NCBI GenBank assembly: GCA_947039055.1
Contig: CAMQYB010000004.1
Span: 1 to 24,188 of the forward strand
Reading direction: 5' to 3'
DNA length: 24,188 nucleotides
DNA from: an uncultured Deferribacteraceae bacterium
GTDB lineage: Bacteria > Chrysiogenota > Deferribacteres > Deferribacterales > Mucispirillaceae
Shown here: positions 6,955 to 15,090 of the stretch, one piece after another
Position numbering within the stretch: the first letter of the stretch is position 1
How the letters are laid out: the number at the start of each line of letters is the position of its first letter
Made by a program: the position numbers and the translations under genes
Notes under the pieces: model-generated
Database searches by the model: none
Told to the model about the DNA's origin: nothing
What the model saw: only the letters and a program-made list of their open reading frames with translations

Positions 6955-9219
6955 CTAGAATGTTCCACCGATTGAAAACTCAAATCTATATGGATCTTCT
7001 TCAGGTTTTTTATCTAGTTTATAACCGAACTCTAATCTAAACATACCCATCGGTGTTGACCAACGGATACCTGCACCTATTGATTCTCGTGTGCCATTTT
7101 CAAATAAAGCCTCGCCTACATCATTTACTTGACCTATATCAAAAAATATTAATCCTCTAAGTTTTATATCCTCTTTTAATGGAAAAATTAACTCAACATT
7201 ACCTTGTGCAAATTTATCTCCACCATATCTATAGCCTGCACTATCTGTTGGTGATATATCTCCGTATCCAAAACCTCTAACACTATTTATTCCACCTAAT
7301 CTAAAGCGTTCATCAATAGGAATTGGAGAGTCTCCTGTTGGAAAAATAAACCCTACTTTAACTCTTAAAAATAAAACTATATTTGCAAATAATGGAATGA
7401 ACTGAACACTCTCTGCTCCAACTTTTACAAAATCTGCATCACCACCTAAAATCGTTCCTGCAAGATCAACATATAGTTCACTCTTGTTACCTTTTTTAGG
7501 ATCTATATAATTATCTAAATTGTTCCATATTATTGATGGTGAAAAACTGTGCGTCCATATACGACCTTTCTGACTTTTGATAATCTCTGATGCATCATCT
7601 GGTATATCATATATATTAACGTTATACATCGAAAATCTATAATTCATAAATAAACGTCGCTTAACTATCGCATGTCCTAAACGTATCGATCCACCTGTTG
7701 ATGATCTTGTGTATTCATCCCATATATACGTCATATTAAATGCATCTAATCCTGCAGATACTTGCCAATCAAATAACCACGGCTCAGTATAACTAAATGA
7801 GAAATCTGTACGGATTTTTGAAACCTCAGCTTGTAACGACACGGTATGTCCTAGTCCTAAAAAGTTGTTACGCTGTAACTGTACTGAACCTAATAAACCA
7901 TCAAGTGTTGAGTATGCGACACCAAATGTGAATGAACCTGTTGACTCTTCCTCAACTGTTATTATTACATCTACTGTAGTAGGAGTTACCTGTTCTTCTC
8001 TTATTTCAACATTTGAAAAATAACCAGTCGACATAATATTCGCACGTGCCTGATTTAAATATCTACTATTATATATCTCGCCTTCTAACTGATCTATCTG
8101 ACGTCTAATTACATTATCACGCGTTGTTCTATTCCCTTCAATCTCAATCCTGTTAACTGTAACTAAATTACCTGGATCTATCTTGTATGTGATATCAACT
8201 TCTTTTGTCTCATCATCTAGTTGAATTACAGGCTCTATGTTTGCATAAGCGTAACCTATTGATGAGAATTGTCCTGTTAAACTTAGAATATCTTGTTGAT
8301 ATTGTTGAATATTAAAGATACCATCAACTTGCAGTAATGTAGCTTTTTTTAGATCCTCTTGTGGAACAATATCGTTTTTAGTATATGCGATTGATCTAAC
8401 TTTATATTGAGAATTTTCTTCAATCTTGATAGTCATATTGATCTTATCTGGATCATCATCATCTATACTTAACTCTGGTTCTGAAACAGAAACTTTAGCG
8501 TACCCTTCTGTAAGATATAAAAGTCTTATGATCTCTCTTGTTGCGATTATCATATCTTTTTGAATTTTACCACTTGATGATATTATCGTCCAAAAATGAC
8601 GCTCTTGAGTTGGTATCGCACTTTTGATTTTATCATCAGGTATATTTTTATTACCTATTAATATGATATTATATATTTTAGATTTTGCAGCTTCTTCAAT
8701 TGTGAAAATAACATCGACACTATTTACAGTTCTCTCTTCTATACTAAAAGCTATTTTTGTTCCGTATCTATTTTCATCTTCATAGAACGCAAGCAGATCC
8801 ATCATCGCTTTTTCAACAGCAATAAAACTTAATTTATCACCACGCTTCAATGATACCTCTTCTTTTAATTTAGAAGCTTTTTCCGTTTCATTTCCTTCAA
8901 ACCTAATAGTAGATATAAGTGGCATCTCATCTATTATATATGTTAAAATAACTTTTCCATCTACAACTTCAAAATCTACACCTATATCTAAAAACAACCC
9001 AGTTGAATATAATGTCTTTACCGTTTCATCGATAAGTTCAATACTATACTCTTCACCTGCTTTTAATGTATATTGTTCGATATTTGATAAAGGCACTCTA
9101 CGATATCCTTCAATAATAACTTCATCAAGAACAGCTGCTATCAAGTCAGTTGATAAAAGATGGAAAGGGATTATCATAAGATTTAGTAAAATAGTTGCCT
9201 TAATGAAAAACTTCAACAT
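6955..9219 (-). CDS. bamA: Outer-membrane protein assembly factor BamA (Omp85)
   Basis: BamA inserts and folds beta-barrel proteins in the outer membrane. The 754-residue product has an N-terminal hydrophobic signal peptide (about 1-29), five POTRA-type repeats (roughly 31-99, 100-177, 178-268, 269-349 and 350-425) and a 16-strand-type barrel from about 426. The conserved loop-6 motif VRGFGYGD is present, and the protein ends in phenylalanine, the C-terminal signal typical of barrel proteins. POTRA signatures such as RIEIEGNRTT and GYFSNVEI are clear. The start ATG follows the hisG stop directly. The next gene is the Skp-type chaperone that feeds BamA clients. Two decayed copies of its own 3' end lie downstream. 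Confidence 0.96.
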   Translation of the reverse strand: MLKFFIKATILLNLMIIPFHLLSTDLIAAVLDEVIIEGYRRVPLSNIEQYTLKAGEEYSIELIDETVKTLYSTGLFLDIGVDFEVVDGKVILTYIIDEMPLISTIRFEGNETEKASKLKEEVSLKRGDKLSFIAVEKAMMDLLAFYEDENRYGTKIAFSIEERTVNSVDVIFTIEEAAKSKIYNIILIGNKNIPDDKIKSAIPTQERHFWTIISSSGKIQKDMIIATREIIRLLYLTEGYAKVSVSEPELSIDDDDPDKINMTIKIEENSQYKVRSIAYTKNDIVPQEDLKKATLLQVDGIFNIQQYQQDILSLTGQFSSIGYAYANIEPVIQLDDETKEVDITYKIDPGNLVTVNRIEIEGNRTTRDNVIRRQIDQLEGEIYNSRYLNQARANIMSTGYFSNVEIREEQVTPTTVDVIITVEEESTGSFTFGVAYSTLDGLLGSVQLQRNNFLGLGHTVSLQAEVSKIRTDFSFSYTEPWLFDWQVSAGLDAFNMTYIWDEYTRSSTGGSIRLGHAIVKRRLFMNYRFSMYNVNIYDIPDDASEIIKSQKGRIWTHSFSPSIIWNNLDNYIDPKKGNKSELYVDLAGTILGGDADFVKVGAESVQFIPLFANIVLFLRVKVGFIFPTGDSPIPIDERFRLGGINSVRGFGYGDISPTDSAGYRYGGDKFAQGNVELIFPLKEDIKLRGLIFFDIGQVNDVGEALFENGTRESIGAGIRWSTPMGMFRLEFGYKLDKKPEEDPYRFEFSIGGTF

Positions 9220-9837
9220 TTAAATACCTAGCTTCGACAAAAACGGCTTAATCTCTAAATGTTTTGTCCTAATTGTATATCTATTTGCAACAAGCCTTGC
9301 AGTTGATTGCATAATTGTTTCTAGTTCTAACATACCATTCTTTTTGATAGTTTCTCCTGTTGACACAAGATCTACTATAAAATCTGATAAACCAACAATA
9401 GGTGCGATCTCTATTGATCCATAAAGTTTCATCGTCTCAACTTCAAAACCTTTCTTCATAAAAAAAGATTTAGTGATACTTGGATATTTTGTGGCTACCT
9501 TCATGTTGTGATGATAACCAACATTACTATCTTTAATTCCTGCAACAGATAACCTGCAATGTCCGTAACCTAAATCCATCATCTCAAAAAGATTAGGATT
9601 TAATTCCTCTAATATATCTTTACCTATTACTCCAAAATCCGCAGCACCGTTTTCAACGTAGCTTGGGATATCCATATTGCGGATAAGTAAAAATCTGATC
9701 GACTGATCTGCTGTTGTAAAAATTAATTTACGTGAATTAAAATCTATTACATCTCTGCTACAAATTCCACGAGACACAAAAAGATCTAAACTTTCTTCAG
9801 CTAGTCTACCTTTTGGTAGTGCTATCGAGATGCTCAT
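9220..9837 (-). CDS. hisG: ATP phosphoribosyltransferase, short form (catalytic subunit)
   Basis: HisG condenses ATP and PRPP, the committed step of histidine synthesis. ISIALPKGRL at the N-terminus and the later DLVSTGETIKKNGM segment are family signatures. At 205 residues it lacks the C-terminal regulatory domain, so by family rule it should need HisZ as a partner; no hisZ or other his gene is in the window. It sits 1 nt from murA and directly before bamA, so it is co-transcribed with envelope genes. The murA-hisG pairing is seen in several other diderm lineages. Confidence 0.95.
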   Translation of the reverse strand: MSISIALPKGRLAEESLDLFVSRGICSRDVIDFNSRKLIFTTADQSIRFLLIRNMDIPSYVENGAADFGVIGKDILEELNPNLFEMMDLGYGHCRLSVAGIKDSNVGYHHNMKVATKYPSITKSFFMKKGFEVETMKLYGSIEIAPIVGLSDFIVDLVSTGETIKKNGMLELETIMQSTARLVANRYTIRTKHLEIKPFLSKLGI

Positions 9838-9838
9838 G

Positions 9839-11107
9839 TTACTGACCCTCGCTCTTTACTCTTTTTATATCTGCACCGAGATTTGACAATTTCTTCTCAA
9901 ATGTTTCATACCCTCTATCAAGATGATATATACGGCTTATCTCACTCTCACTATCTGCAATAAGTCCAGCTATAACTAACCCTGCAGATGCTCTAAGGTC
10001 TGATGCCATTATCTGTGCTCCTGTAAAATGTTTTACACCTTTAACAGTTGCCGTATCGCCATCAACCATTATATCTGCACCCATACGCTTATACTCTGCA
10101 ACGTGCATAAATCTATTCTCAAAAATATTCTCTGCAACTGATGATACTCCATCAGCCTTTAGCATAGCAGCCATAAACTGTGCCTGCATATCTGTTGGAA
10201 ATCCTGGATATACAGATGTCTCTATATCAACCGATTTAACATACCCTGATGATGTAGCCGTTAATGTATTGTCATCCTCTATATCTAACTCTAAACCTGC
10301 CTCTTCTAAAGCATTTAATATCGCAGTCATTGATGATATAGGTGCGTTATGTATCTTAATCTTTCCACCTGTTGCAGTAACTGCTGCTAGAAATGTTCCA
10401 CACTCTATTCTGTCTGGCATAACTTCGTAATCAACCGATTTAAGTGATTGAACACCGTCAATTATTATACAAGGCGTTCCAGCACCATCTATCGTTGCAC
10501 CCATCTTAATTAATAGATTAGCTAGATCCTCTATCTCTGGTTCGGTTGCTGCATTATTAAGAATAGTTCTACCCTCTGCTAATGTTGCAGCCATTAAAAT
10601 ATTCTCCGTACCAGTAACCGTTACCTTTTCAAAATCTATCGTACAACCTCTTAATTTCTTACAAACTGCATGGATATAACCATCTTCAACAGTTATAGTC
10701 GCACCCATTTTTTCTAACGCACTAATGTGTAGATCTACTGGACGCTCACCTATCGCACAACCACCTGGAAGTGAAACTCTAGCCTCGCCTTTCTTTGCAA
10801 GTATAGGCCCTAAAAGAAGAATTGATGCTCGCATAGTTTTTACTAAATCGTACGGAACTTCAATTAATTTATCATCACCATTATTAGTAAGGTGCAACAC
10901 ATTGCCTTCTAATCTATGAGTAATCCCAAGCGTAAACAGAAGCTTACTCATCGTTTTGATATCATTCAATAGTGGGATATTTGAGATCTGATAACTACCC
11001 TCTGATAAGATAGTTGCTGCTAATATAGGAAGTGCAGCATTCTTCGCTCCAGAGATATAAACATCTCCGTAAAGCCTATTTTTTCCAACAACGATCAGCT
11101 TCTCCAA
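9839..11107 (-). CDS. murA: UDP-N-acetylglucosamine 1-carboxyvinyltransferase MurA
   Basis: MurA transfers enolpyruvate from PEP to UDP-GlcNAc, the first committed step of peptidoglycan synthesis. Lys22-Asn23 in SGAKNAALPI and the active-site Cys117 in PGGCAIGERPVDLH match the family. The presence of cysteine rather than aspartate at this loop is the form normally sensitive to fosfomycin. The length of 422 residues is normal. It starts 4 nt after prmC. Confidence 0.97.
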   Translation of the reverse strand: MEKLIVVGKNRLYGDVYISGAKNAALPILAATILSEGSYQISNIPLLNDIKTMSKLLFTLGITHRLEGNVLHLTNNGDDKLIEVPYDLVKTMRASILLLGPILAKKGEARVSLPGGCAIGERPVDLHISALEKMGATITVEDGYIHAVCKKLRGCTIDFEKVTVTGTENILMAATLAEGRTILNNAATEPEIEDLANLLIKMGATIDGAGTPCIIIDGVQSLKSVDYEVMPDRIECGTFLAAVTATGGKIKIHNAPISSMTAILNALEEAGLELDIEDDNTLTATSSGYVKSVDIETSVYPGFPTDMQAQFMAAMLKADGVSSVAENIFENRFMHVAEYKRMGADIMVDGDTATVKGVKHFTGAQIMASDLRASAGLVIAGLIADSESEISRIYHLDRGYETFEKKLSNLGADIKRVKSEGQ

Positions 11108-11111
11108 TTGG

Positions 11112-11957
11112 TTACCCCTTGATACAAACCAACACTCTATTAATTCCTAAATAGTCCTTTAAAAAATAATGAGTTAGTCCGTATTTGTGACACAGCTCTC
11201 TAAGATAATCTGATTGATCAAAACCTATCTCGGTTACTAAAATCTTCTTATCTCTACACTGTGTAAGAAAATATATTAACATATTATAATAAAATAATCC
11301 ATTATCTTTTGTAACTAACGCAATCTTAGGCTCATGCTTCAAATTTTCAACCATATCTATATAATACTCTTCTGAAACATAAGGTGGATTTGCTAATATA
11401 ATATCGTTATCTATCATAATACTCTCAACATTGATCGCAACCGATAGATCTAATTTAACGATCTTCACTCTGCTCTCAACATCAAACTTATCTACATTAA
11501 TTTTGACTACCTTTAAGGCATCATCTGAGATATCAACAACCGTTATATTCAACCCTGCTATCTCATTTAATAACGTTATACCAACTACGCCTGATCCTGT
11601 AAAAAGATCAACAACTTTTAAATCTGCTACATCTTTACTGGTTGTTTTTTGATCTTGTATAATTCGCACAGCTTCCGATATAAGGATCTCTGTTTCAACC
11701 CTTGGAATTAATACTCCATTATCAACATAAAACTCGTATCCGTAAAACTCACGTCTACTTGTTATATACGCAACTGGTATCCCTTCATTAATTTTCGATA
11801 GTACAACATCTAATAATGGCAAGTTAATAACTGTATCACCACTAAGTGACGCAACCTCGCTATACGGAATATCTAATATATACGATATTAAATCTAATCT
11901 ATCTGATAAGTTTAAAACTTGCGATTTAATCTCTCTATGAAAATCATCTATCCTCAT
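11112..11957 (-). CDS. prmC: Peptide chain release factor N5-glutamine methyltransferase PrmC
   Basis: SAM-dependent methyltransferase that methylates the glutamine of the GGQ motif in release factors. The SAM-binding motif VVDLFTGSGVVGI and the catalytic NPPY in ILANPPYVSEEYY are present, after an N-terminal helical domain ending in SRREFYGYEF. At 281 residues it is a normal length. It lies 9 nt after prfA, which encodes its substrate. Confidence 0.95.
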   Translation of the reverse strand: MRIDDFHREIKSQVLNLSDRLDLISYILDIPYSEVASLSGDTVINLPLLDVVLSKINEGIPVAYITSRREFYGYEFYVDNGVLIPRVETEILISEAVRIIQDQKTTSKDVADLKVVDLFTGSGVVGITLLNEIAGLNITVVDISDDALKVVKINVDKFDVESRVKIVKLDLSVAINVESIMIDNDIILANPPYVSEEYYIDMVENLKHEPKIALVTKDNGLFYYNMLIYFLTQCRDKKILVTEIGFDQSDYLRELCHKYGLTHYFLKDYLGINRVLVCIKG

Positions 11958-11966
11958 AGTTAAATT

Positions 11967-13034
11967 TTATAACCCTGCCGTCTTTAATCTCTCTGCTTGA
12001 TGGAAGTTTGCAAGTAGATCTAAAACTTCATCTAAAATCCCTTCCATAACTCTATCTAAACTGTAGATCGTTAGATTGATACGGTGATCTGTTAATCTGT
12101 TTTGAGGAAAGTTGTATGTTCTAATTCGCTCTGATCTGTCACCTGATCCTACCTGTAACTTTCTTGAATCAGCTTGTTCTTTAGCAGCTCTGCTCATCTC
12201 TTCTTCTAAGATTTTTGATCTTAGATGTTTCATCGCTTTCTCTTTATTTTTTATCTGACTTCTCTCATCTTGACAAGTTACAACTATGTTCGTTGGGATA
12301 TGTGTGATCCTTACAGCTGAGTCTGTTGTGTTGACGTGCTGTCCACCTGCTCCGCCTGCTCGATATACATCTATACGTAAATCTTTCTGCTCGATCGCTA
12401 CATCTATATCATCAGCTTCTGGTAAAACGGCTACTGTACAAGCTGATGTATGAACTCTTCCTGAACTCTCTGTATCTGGAATACGTTGAACTCTATGTCC
12501 ACCTGCTTCAAATTTTAATCTGCTAAAAGCACCTTGTCCTTTGATAAGTAAAACTATATCTTTATAGCCACCAAGACCTGTTTCACTCATCTCTATAATC
12601 TCTACTTTGTAACGCTTTAACTCTGCGTATCTTGTATACATTCTATATAGATCTGCAGCAAATAATGATGCCTCATCGCCACCTGTGCCTGCTCTGATCT
12701 CTAAGTAAATATTTTTATCATCAAACGGATCTTTTGGAAGAAGTAACATTCTTAGATCATCTTCATATTTAGTAACTTCAACCTTTAGATCTAAAATCTC
12801 TTGCTCAGCCATATCTTTCATCTCTTTATCACCAGATGTAAGTAACTCTTCTGCACCACTTATATCTGCTGCTAAAGATTTTAATTTTAGATATACATCA
12901 ACAATCTCTCTTTTATCCGAATGCTCTTTCGATAACTTTCTATACTGATCTTGATCCTTAATCACTTCTGGATCAGAGAGTAGATCGTTCAATTTATTAT
13001 AGCGTTCAACGATCTCATCTAACTTATCATACAT
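11967..13034 (-). CDS. prfA: Peptide chain release factor 1
   Basis: RF1 recognises UAA and UAG and triggers peptide release. The GGQ motif lies in GAGGQHVNTTDSAVRI, and the RF1-type PxT codon-recognition tripeptide is visible as PDT in VQRIPDTESSGRVHTS; RF2 would carry SPF there. The 355-residue length fits. Its first 8 nt overlap the end of the DUF1385 gene (ATGTATGA), which suggests coupled translation. Several genes of this cluster, including tyrS and bamA, use TAG, the codon that RF1 but not RF2 reads. Confidence 0.97.
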   Translation of the reverse strand: MYDKLDEIVERYNKLNDLLSDPEVIKDQDQYRKLSKEHSDKREIVDVYLKLKSLAADISGAEELLTSGDKEMKDMAEQEILDLKVEVTKYEDDLRMLLLPKDPFDDKNIYLEIRAGTGGDEASLFAADLYRMYTRYAELKRYKVEIIEMSETGLGGYKDIVLLIKGQGAFSRLKFEAGGHRVQRIPDTESSGRVHTSACTVAVLPEADDIDVAIEQKDLRIDVYRAGGAGGQHVNTTDSAVRITHIPTNIVVTCQDERSQIKNKEKAMKHLRSKILEEEMSRAAKEQADSRKLQVGSGDRSERIRTYNFPQNRLTDHRINLTIYSLDRVMEGILDEVLDLLANFHQAERLKTAGL

Positions 13035-13974
13035 ACTCTATACCTTCCTGTTTAACATATACATCATCAGGAGTTATAGCCTCTTTAATAGACACTAACG
13101 CTACCTCTAACATACTATCATCTGGTTCATTTGTTGTAAGTCTTTGTAACCATAAACCTGGTGAAATTAATAACCTAACAATTATATTTTTAGAATACTT
13201 ATCCGACAATTTTAAGATCTCATAAGAGATACCCGCAATCAACGGAATAAAAACTATTCGTGAACCAAATTTTATTAAAAAATGAGAGTCGCCAGGTACA
13301 AGTGAGAATACAAATATAGCAACTATCATAACAATAAGTAAAAAACTTGTGCCACATCTAGGATGCAGACTACTCATGCTTCTTGCGTTCTCAACAGTTA
13401 AATCTAAATCCTGCTCGTAAGTATATATAGCCTTATGCTCTGCACCATGATATGCAAAAACTCGCTTTATATCCTTTAGTCTAGATATGATAAATATGTA
13501 TGCTATAAAAAATATTACCCTTATAATACCATCAACAAAATTGAATAGTAAATACGATGTTTCAACTGCTGGAATAATCTTTTTTGAAAGATCTGTTAAT
13601 AGTAAAGGTAGATACACAAATAATCCTATACCTATTAATAACCCACCTATGATTGATAGATATGTTTCTAATTTTTTCTTGAACGGTGTTAACTCTTTTT
13701 CATCAGGCATAGCATATTGCGCAGAAATATTTAACGCTTTTATACCTAAAATTAGTGAGTCGTATAATCCGATTAAACCTCGTATAATAGGTTTCTTGAA
13801 AATAGGTTTTTTATCTATTGAAATATTATCTCTCTTAACTACAATCCCACCATCAGGCTTTCTAACAGCTATTACAAACTTGTTAGGTGCACGCATCATA
13901 ACGCCTTCAATTAACGCCTGCCCACCGATATTTGGTTTCTTCTTTATAGTCAAGCTACTATCAGCTTTATTCAT
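13027..13974 (-). CDS. DUF1385 family membrane protein
   Basis: Conserved membrane protein of unknown biochemical function (YqhQ-like). The family signature GGQALIEGVMMRAP is at the N-terminus, KPIIRGLIGLYDSL follows, and the central YHGAEHKAIYTYE and SSLHPRCGTSF motifs are present. Four or so hydrophobic segments are visible (about 88-110, 143-165, 203-225 and 230-250). The start ATG abuts the thyX stop and the 3' end overlaps prfA. Linkage to prfA and prmC is common across bacteria, but I know of no settled role. The family call is secure, the function is not. Confidence 0.92.
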   Translation of the reverse strand: MNKADSSLTIKKKPNIGGQALIEGVMMRAPNKFVIAVRKPDGGIVVKRDNISIDKKPIFKKPIIRGLIGLYDSLILGIKALNISAQYAMPDEKELTPFKKKLETYLSIIGGLLIGIGLFVYLPLLLTDLSKKIIPAVETSYLLFNFVDGIIRVIFFIAYIFIISRLKDIKRVFAYHGAEHKAIYTYEQDLDLTVENARSMSSLHPRCGTSFLLIVMIVAIFVFSLVPGDSHFLIKFGSRIVFIPLIAGISYEILKLSDKYSKNIIVRLLISPGLWLQRLTTNEPDDSMLEVALVSIKEAITPDDVYVKQEGIEYV

Positions 13975-14682
13975 TTAATTACTCTCCTTAATTGATGCTA
14001 TATGAAGTTTAACTTCTTTAGCTTTACCACAGTTAAATTTACCTTCGCTACATTTTCCTCTTACACATGACGGCCCTGCTGATTTAAATATTATAGGTGC
14101 AATACTGTGTGCTAACCCTAACATTTTATCTGATAAATTACGGATCTCCCATTGAGCTCTATTACACGATCTTAATGAAAAGAAATGTAGTAACTCTCTT
14201 GCGTTCATCGTAACTATAATTTTTGTCTCAGCTGCGTTTGGTAGAATATATCGTGCGTCCTCTGCAGGAACATTTAATGATAATAATTCATCATACAGTT
14301 TAGCTATATCATTCATCAAACTATCAAACTTTGCGTGCGACTCTTTATCTGCTTTTACACTATCAGGTGTGATATATTCAAACCCACCATCAGCTTTAAC
14401 ATAGCGTTGTGATTGTTGCGAATATGACGCAACTCTATGCCTTACTAATTGATGTGTTAATACCCTTGAAACACCTTCAATAGAAAATGAAAAAGAAACG
14501 TGTTCAAGCACAGATAAATGTCCCATATCAACGATGTTGTTTATGAAATCATGTTGATCGTTACTCTCTATCTTATTTTTAAGTGATGATATATTTGATG
14601 GAGAGTAACAAAGTTTTGCAGCCATCGCAACTTTTAACTCTGCATCAGACGGAAATGATAAAAGTTCAACATTTAACGACAT
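13975..14682 (-). CDS. thyX: Flavin-dependent thymidylate synthase ThyX
   Basis: ThyX makes dTMP from dUMP using methylene-tetrahydrofolate, FAD and NADPH. The family signature RHRxxSxxxxSxR is present as RHRVASYSQQSQR, and the C-terminal half has NARELLHFFSLRSCNRAQWEIR. The C-terminal tail has a cysteine-bearing GPSCVRGKCSEGKFNC segment that I recall in several anaerobe homologues. It is the first gene of the long minus-strand run. Its own ribosome binding site is mediocre (GAGGGTGG, 7-12 nt away), and a short upstream reading frame with a better site runs into its start. Confidence 0.96.
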   Translation of the reverse strand: MSLNVELLSFPSDAELKVAMAAKLCYSPSNISSLKNKIESNDQHDFINNIVDMGHLSVLEHVSFSFSIEGVSRVLTHQLVRHRVASYSQQSQRYVKADGGFEYITPDSVKADKESHAKFDSLMNDIAKLYDELLSLNVPAEDARYILPNAAETKIIVTMNARELLHFFSLRSCNRAQWEIRNLSDKMLGLAHSIAPIIFKSAGPSCVRGKCSEGKFNCGKAKEVKLHIASIKESN

Positions 14683-14729
14683 AAACTAACCACCCTCAAT
14701 ATTGATAGTGCTACTGAAAACTTGTTCAT
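14673..14729 (-). CDS. Possible 18-codon leader frame overlapping the thyX start
   Basis: An ATG at 14729 is preceded by GAGGAA with an 8-nt spacer. It reads MNKFSVALSILRVVSLCR and stops inside thyX codons 3-4, in another frame. A translated upstream frame ending on the next start is the layout of translational coupling. It is short enough to arise by chance, and no homology is recognised. Confidence 0.3.
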   Translation of the reverse strand: MNKFSVALSILRVVSLCR

Positions 14730-14751
14730 TTATATAATTCCTCTACCCTTT

Positions 14752-14836
14752 TTTGTATAGATAATATTGTATACATAATATTTATATTATAACATTTGTA
14801 TTATAATATTTGTATAGATAATCTTTATATATATTA
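14752..14836. repeat. 14-bp tandem array upstream of thyX
   Basis: Five successive units with consensus ATTTGTATANATAAT run from 14752 to 14822 (units starting 14752, 14766, 14780, 14794 and 14808, the last with one extra base), and a weaker sixth follows to 14836. The first and fifth share 14 identical bases. Each unit read on the minus strand carries a TATA-rich -10-like stretch. It lies 70-150 nt ahead of the thyX start, so it may hold promoter or operator elements. Confidence 0.75.
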
Positions 14837-15007
14837 TAGTAGAAAATATGCTATTCCTACACTATTACAATATAGTAAATTCTATATTATAATCAATACT
14901 ATAACAAATAACAATACATTAATCACTATATAAAAGCAATATTTTACTAAAAATATGTATAATTATATATATCTAATACTTAGCTAACACAAATCTAATA
15001 TTAATAC
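14837..15007. other. AT-rich spacer without a recognisable gene
   Basis: Together with the array and the thyX leader this is a gap of about 400 nt. It is almost pure A/T with scattered TATA-like strings and no credible frame or RNA gene. Any promoter for the thyX operon should lie here or in the 14-bp array; I could not single out a convincing -35/-10 pair. Confidence 0.6.
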
Positions 15008-15090
15008 ATAAAAAAACTCCCTCACCAGCTGGCAAGAGAGTCTTTTTTATATTTATTACTTTAAAACAAAATTTTCTAAATCTTGTTTAT
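15008..15090 (-). repeat. Direct repeat, copy 1: terminator plus 3' untranslated block of the lipoprotein gene
   Basis: This block pairs with the one at 16662-16747. Both carry an A-tract, the same 11-bp hairpin with a 4-nt loop, an AT-rich stretch of about 31 nt and an identical TTTTCTAAATCTT (15072-15084 here, 16728-16740 there). The copy ends at the stop codon of the lipoprotein gene. Confidence 0.8.
15010..15041 (-). terminator. Rho-independent terminator of the lipoprotein gene
   Basis: On the minus strand ACTCTCTTGCC pairs with GGTGAGGGAGT around an AGCT loop (11 bp, three G-U wobbles), followed by a T-tract. The wobble positions would be A-C mismatches on the plus strand, so the structure works mainly for minus-strand transcripts. 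It lies about 50 nt after the lipoprotein stop codon. Confidence 0.85.

Noticed and set aside
13487..13978. 163-codon plus-strand frame opposite the DUF1385 gene
   Set aside because: It mirrors membrane-segment codons of a conserved gene on the other strand and lacks independent support.
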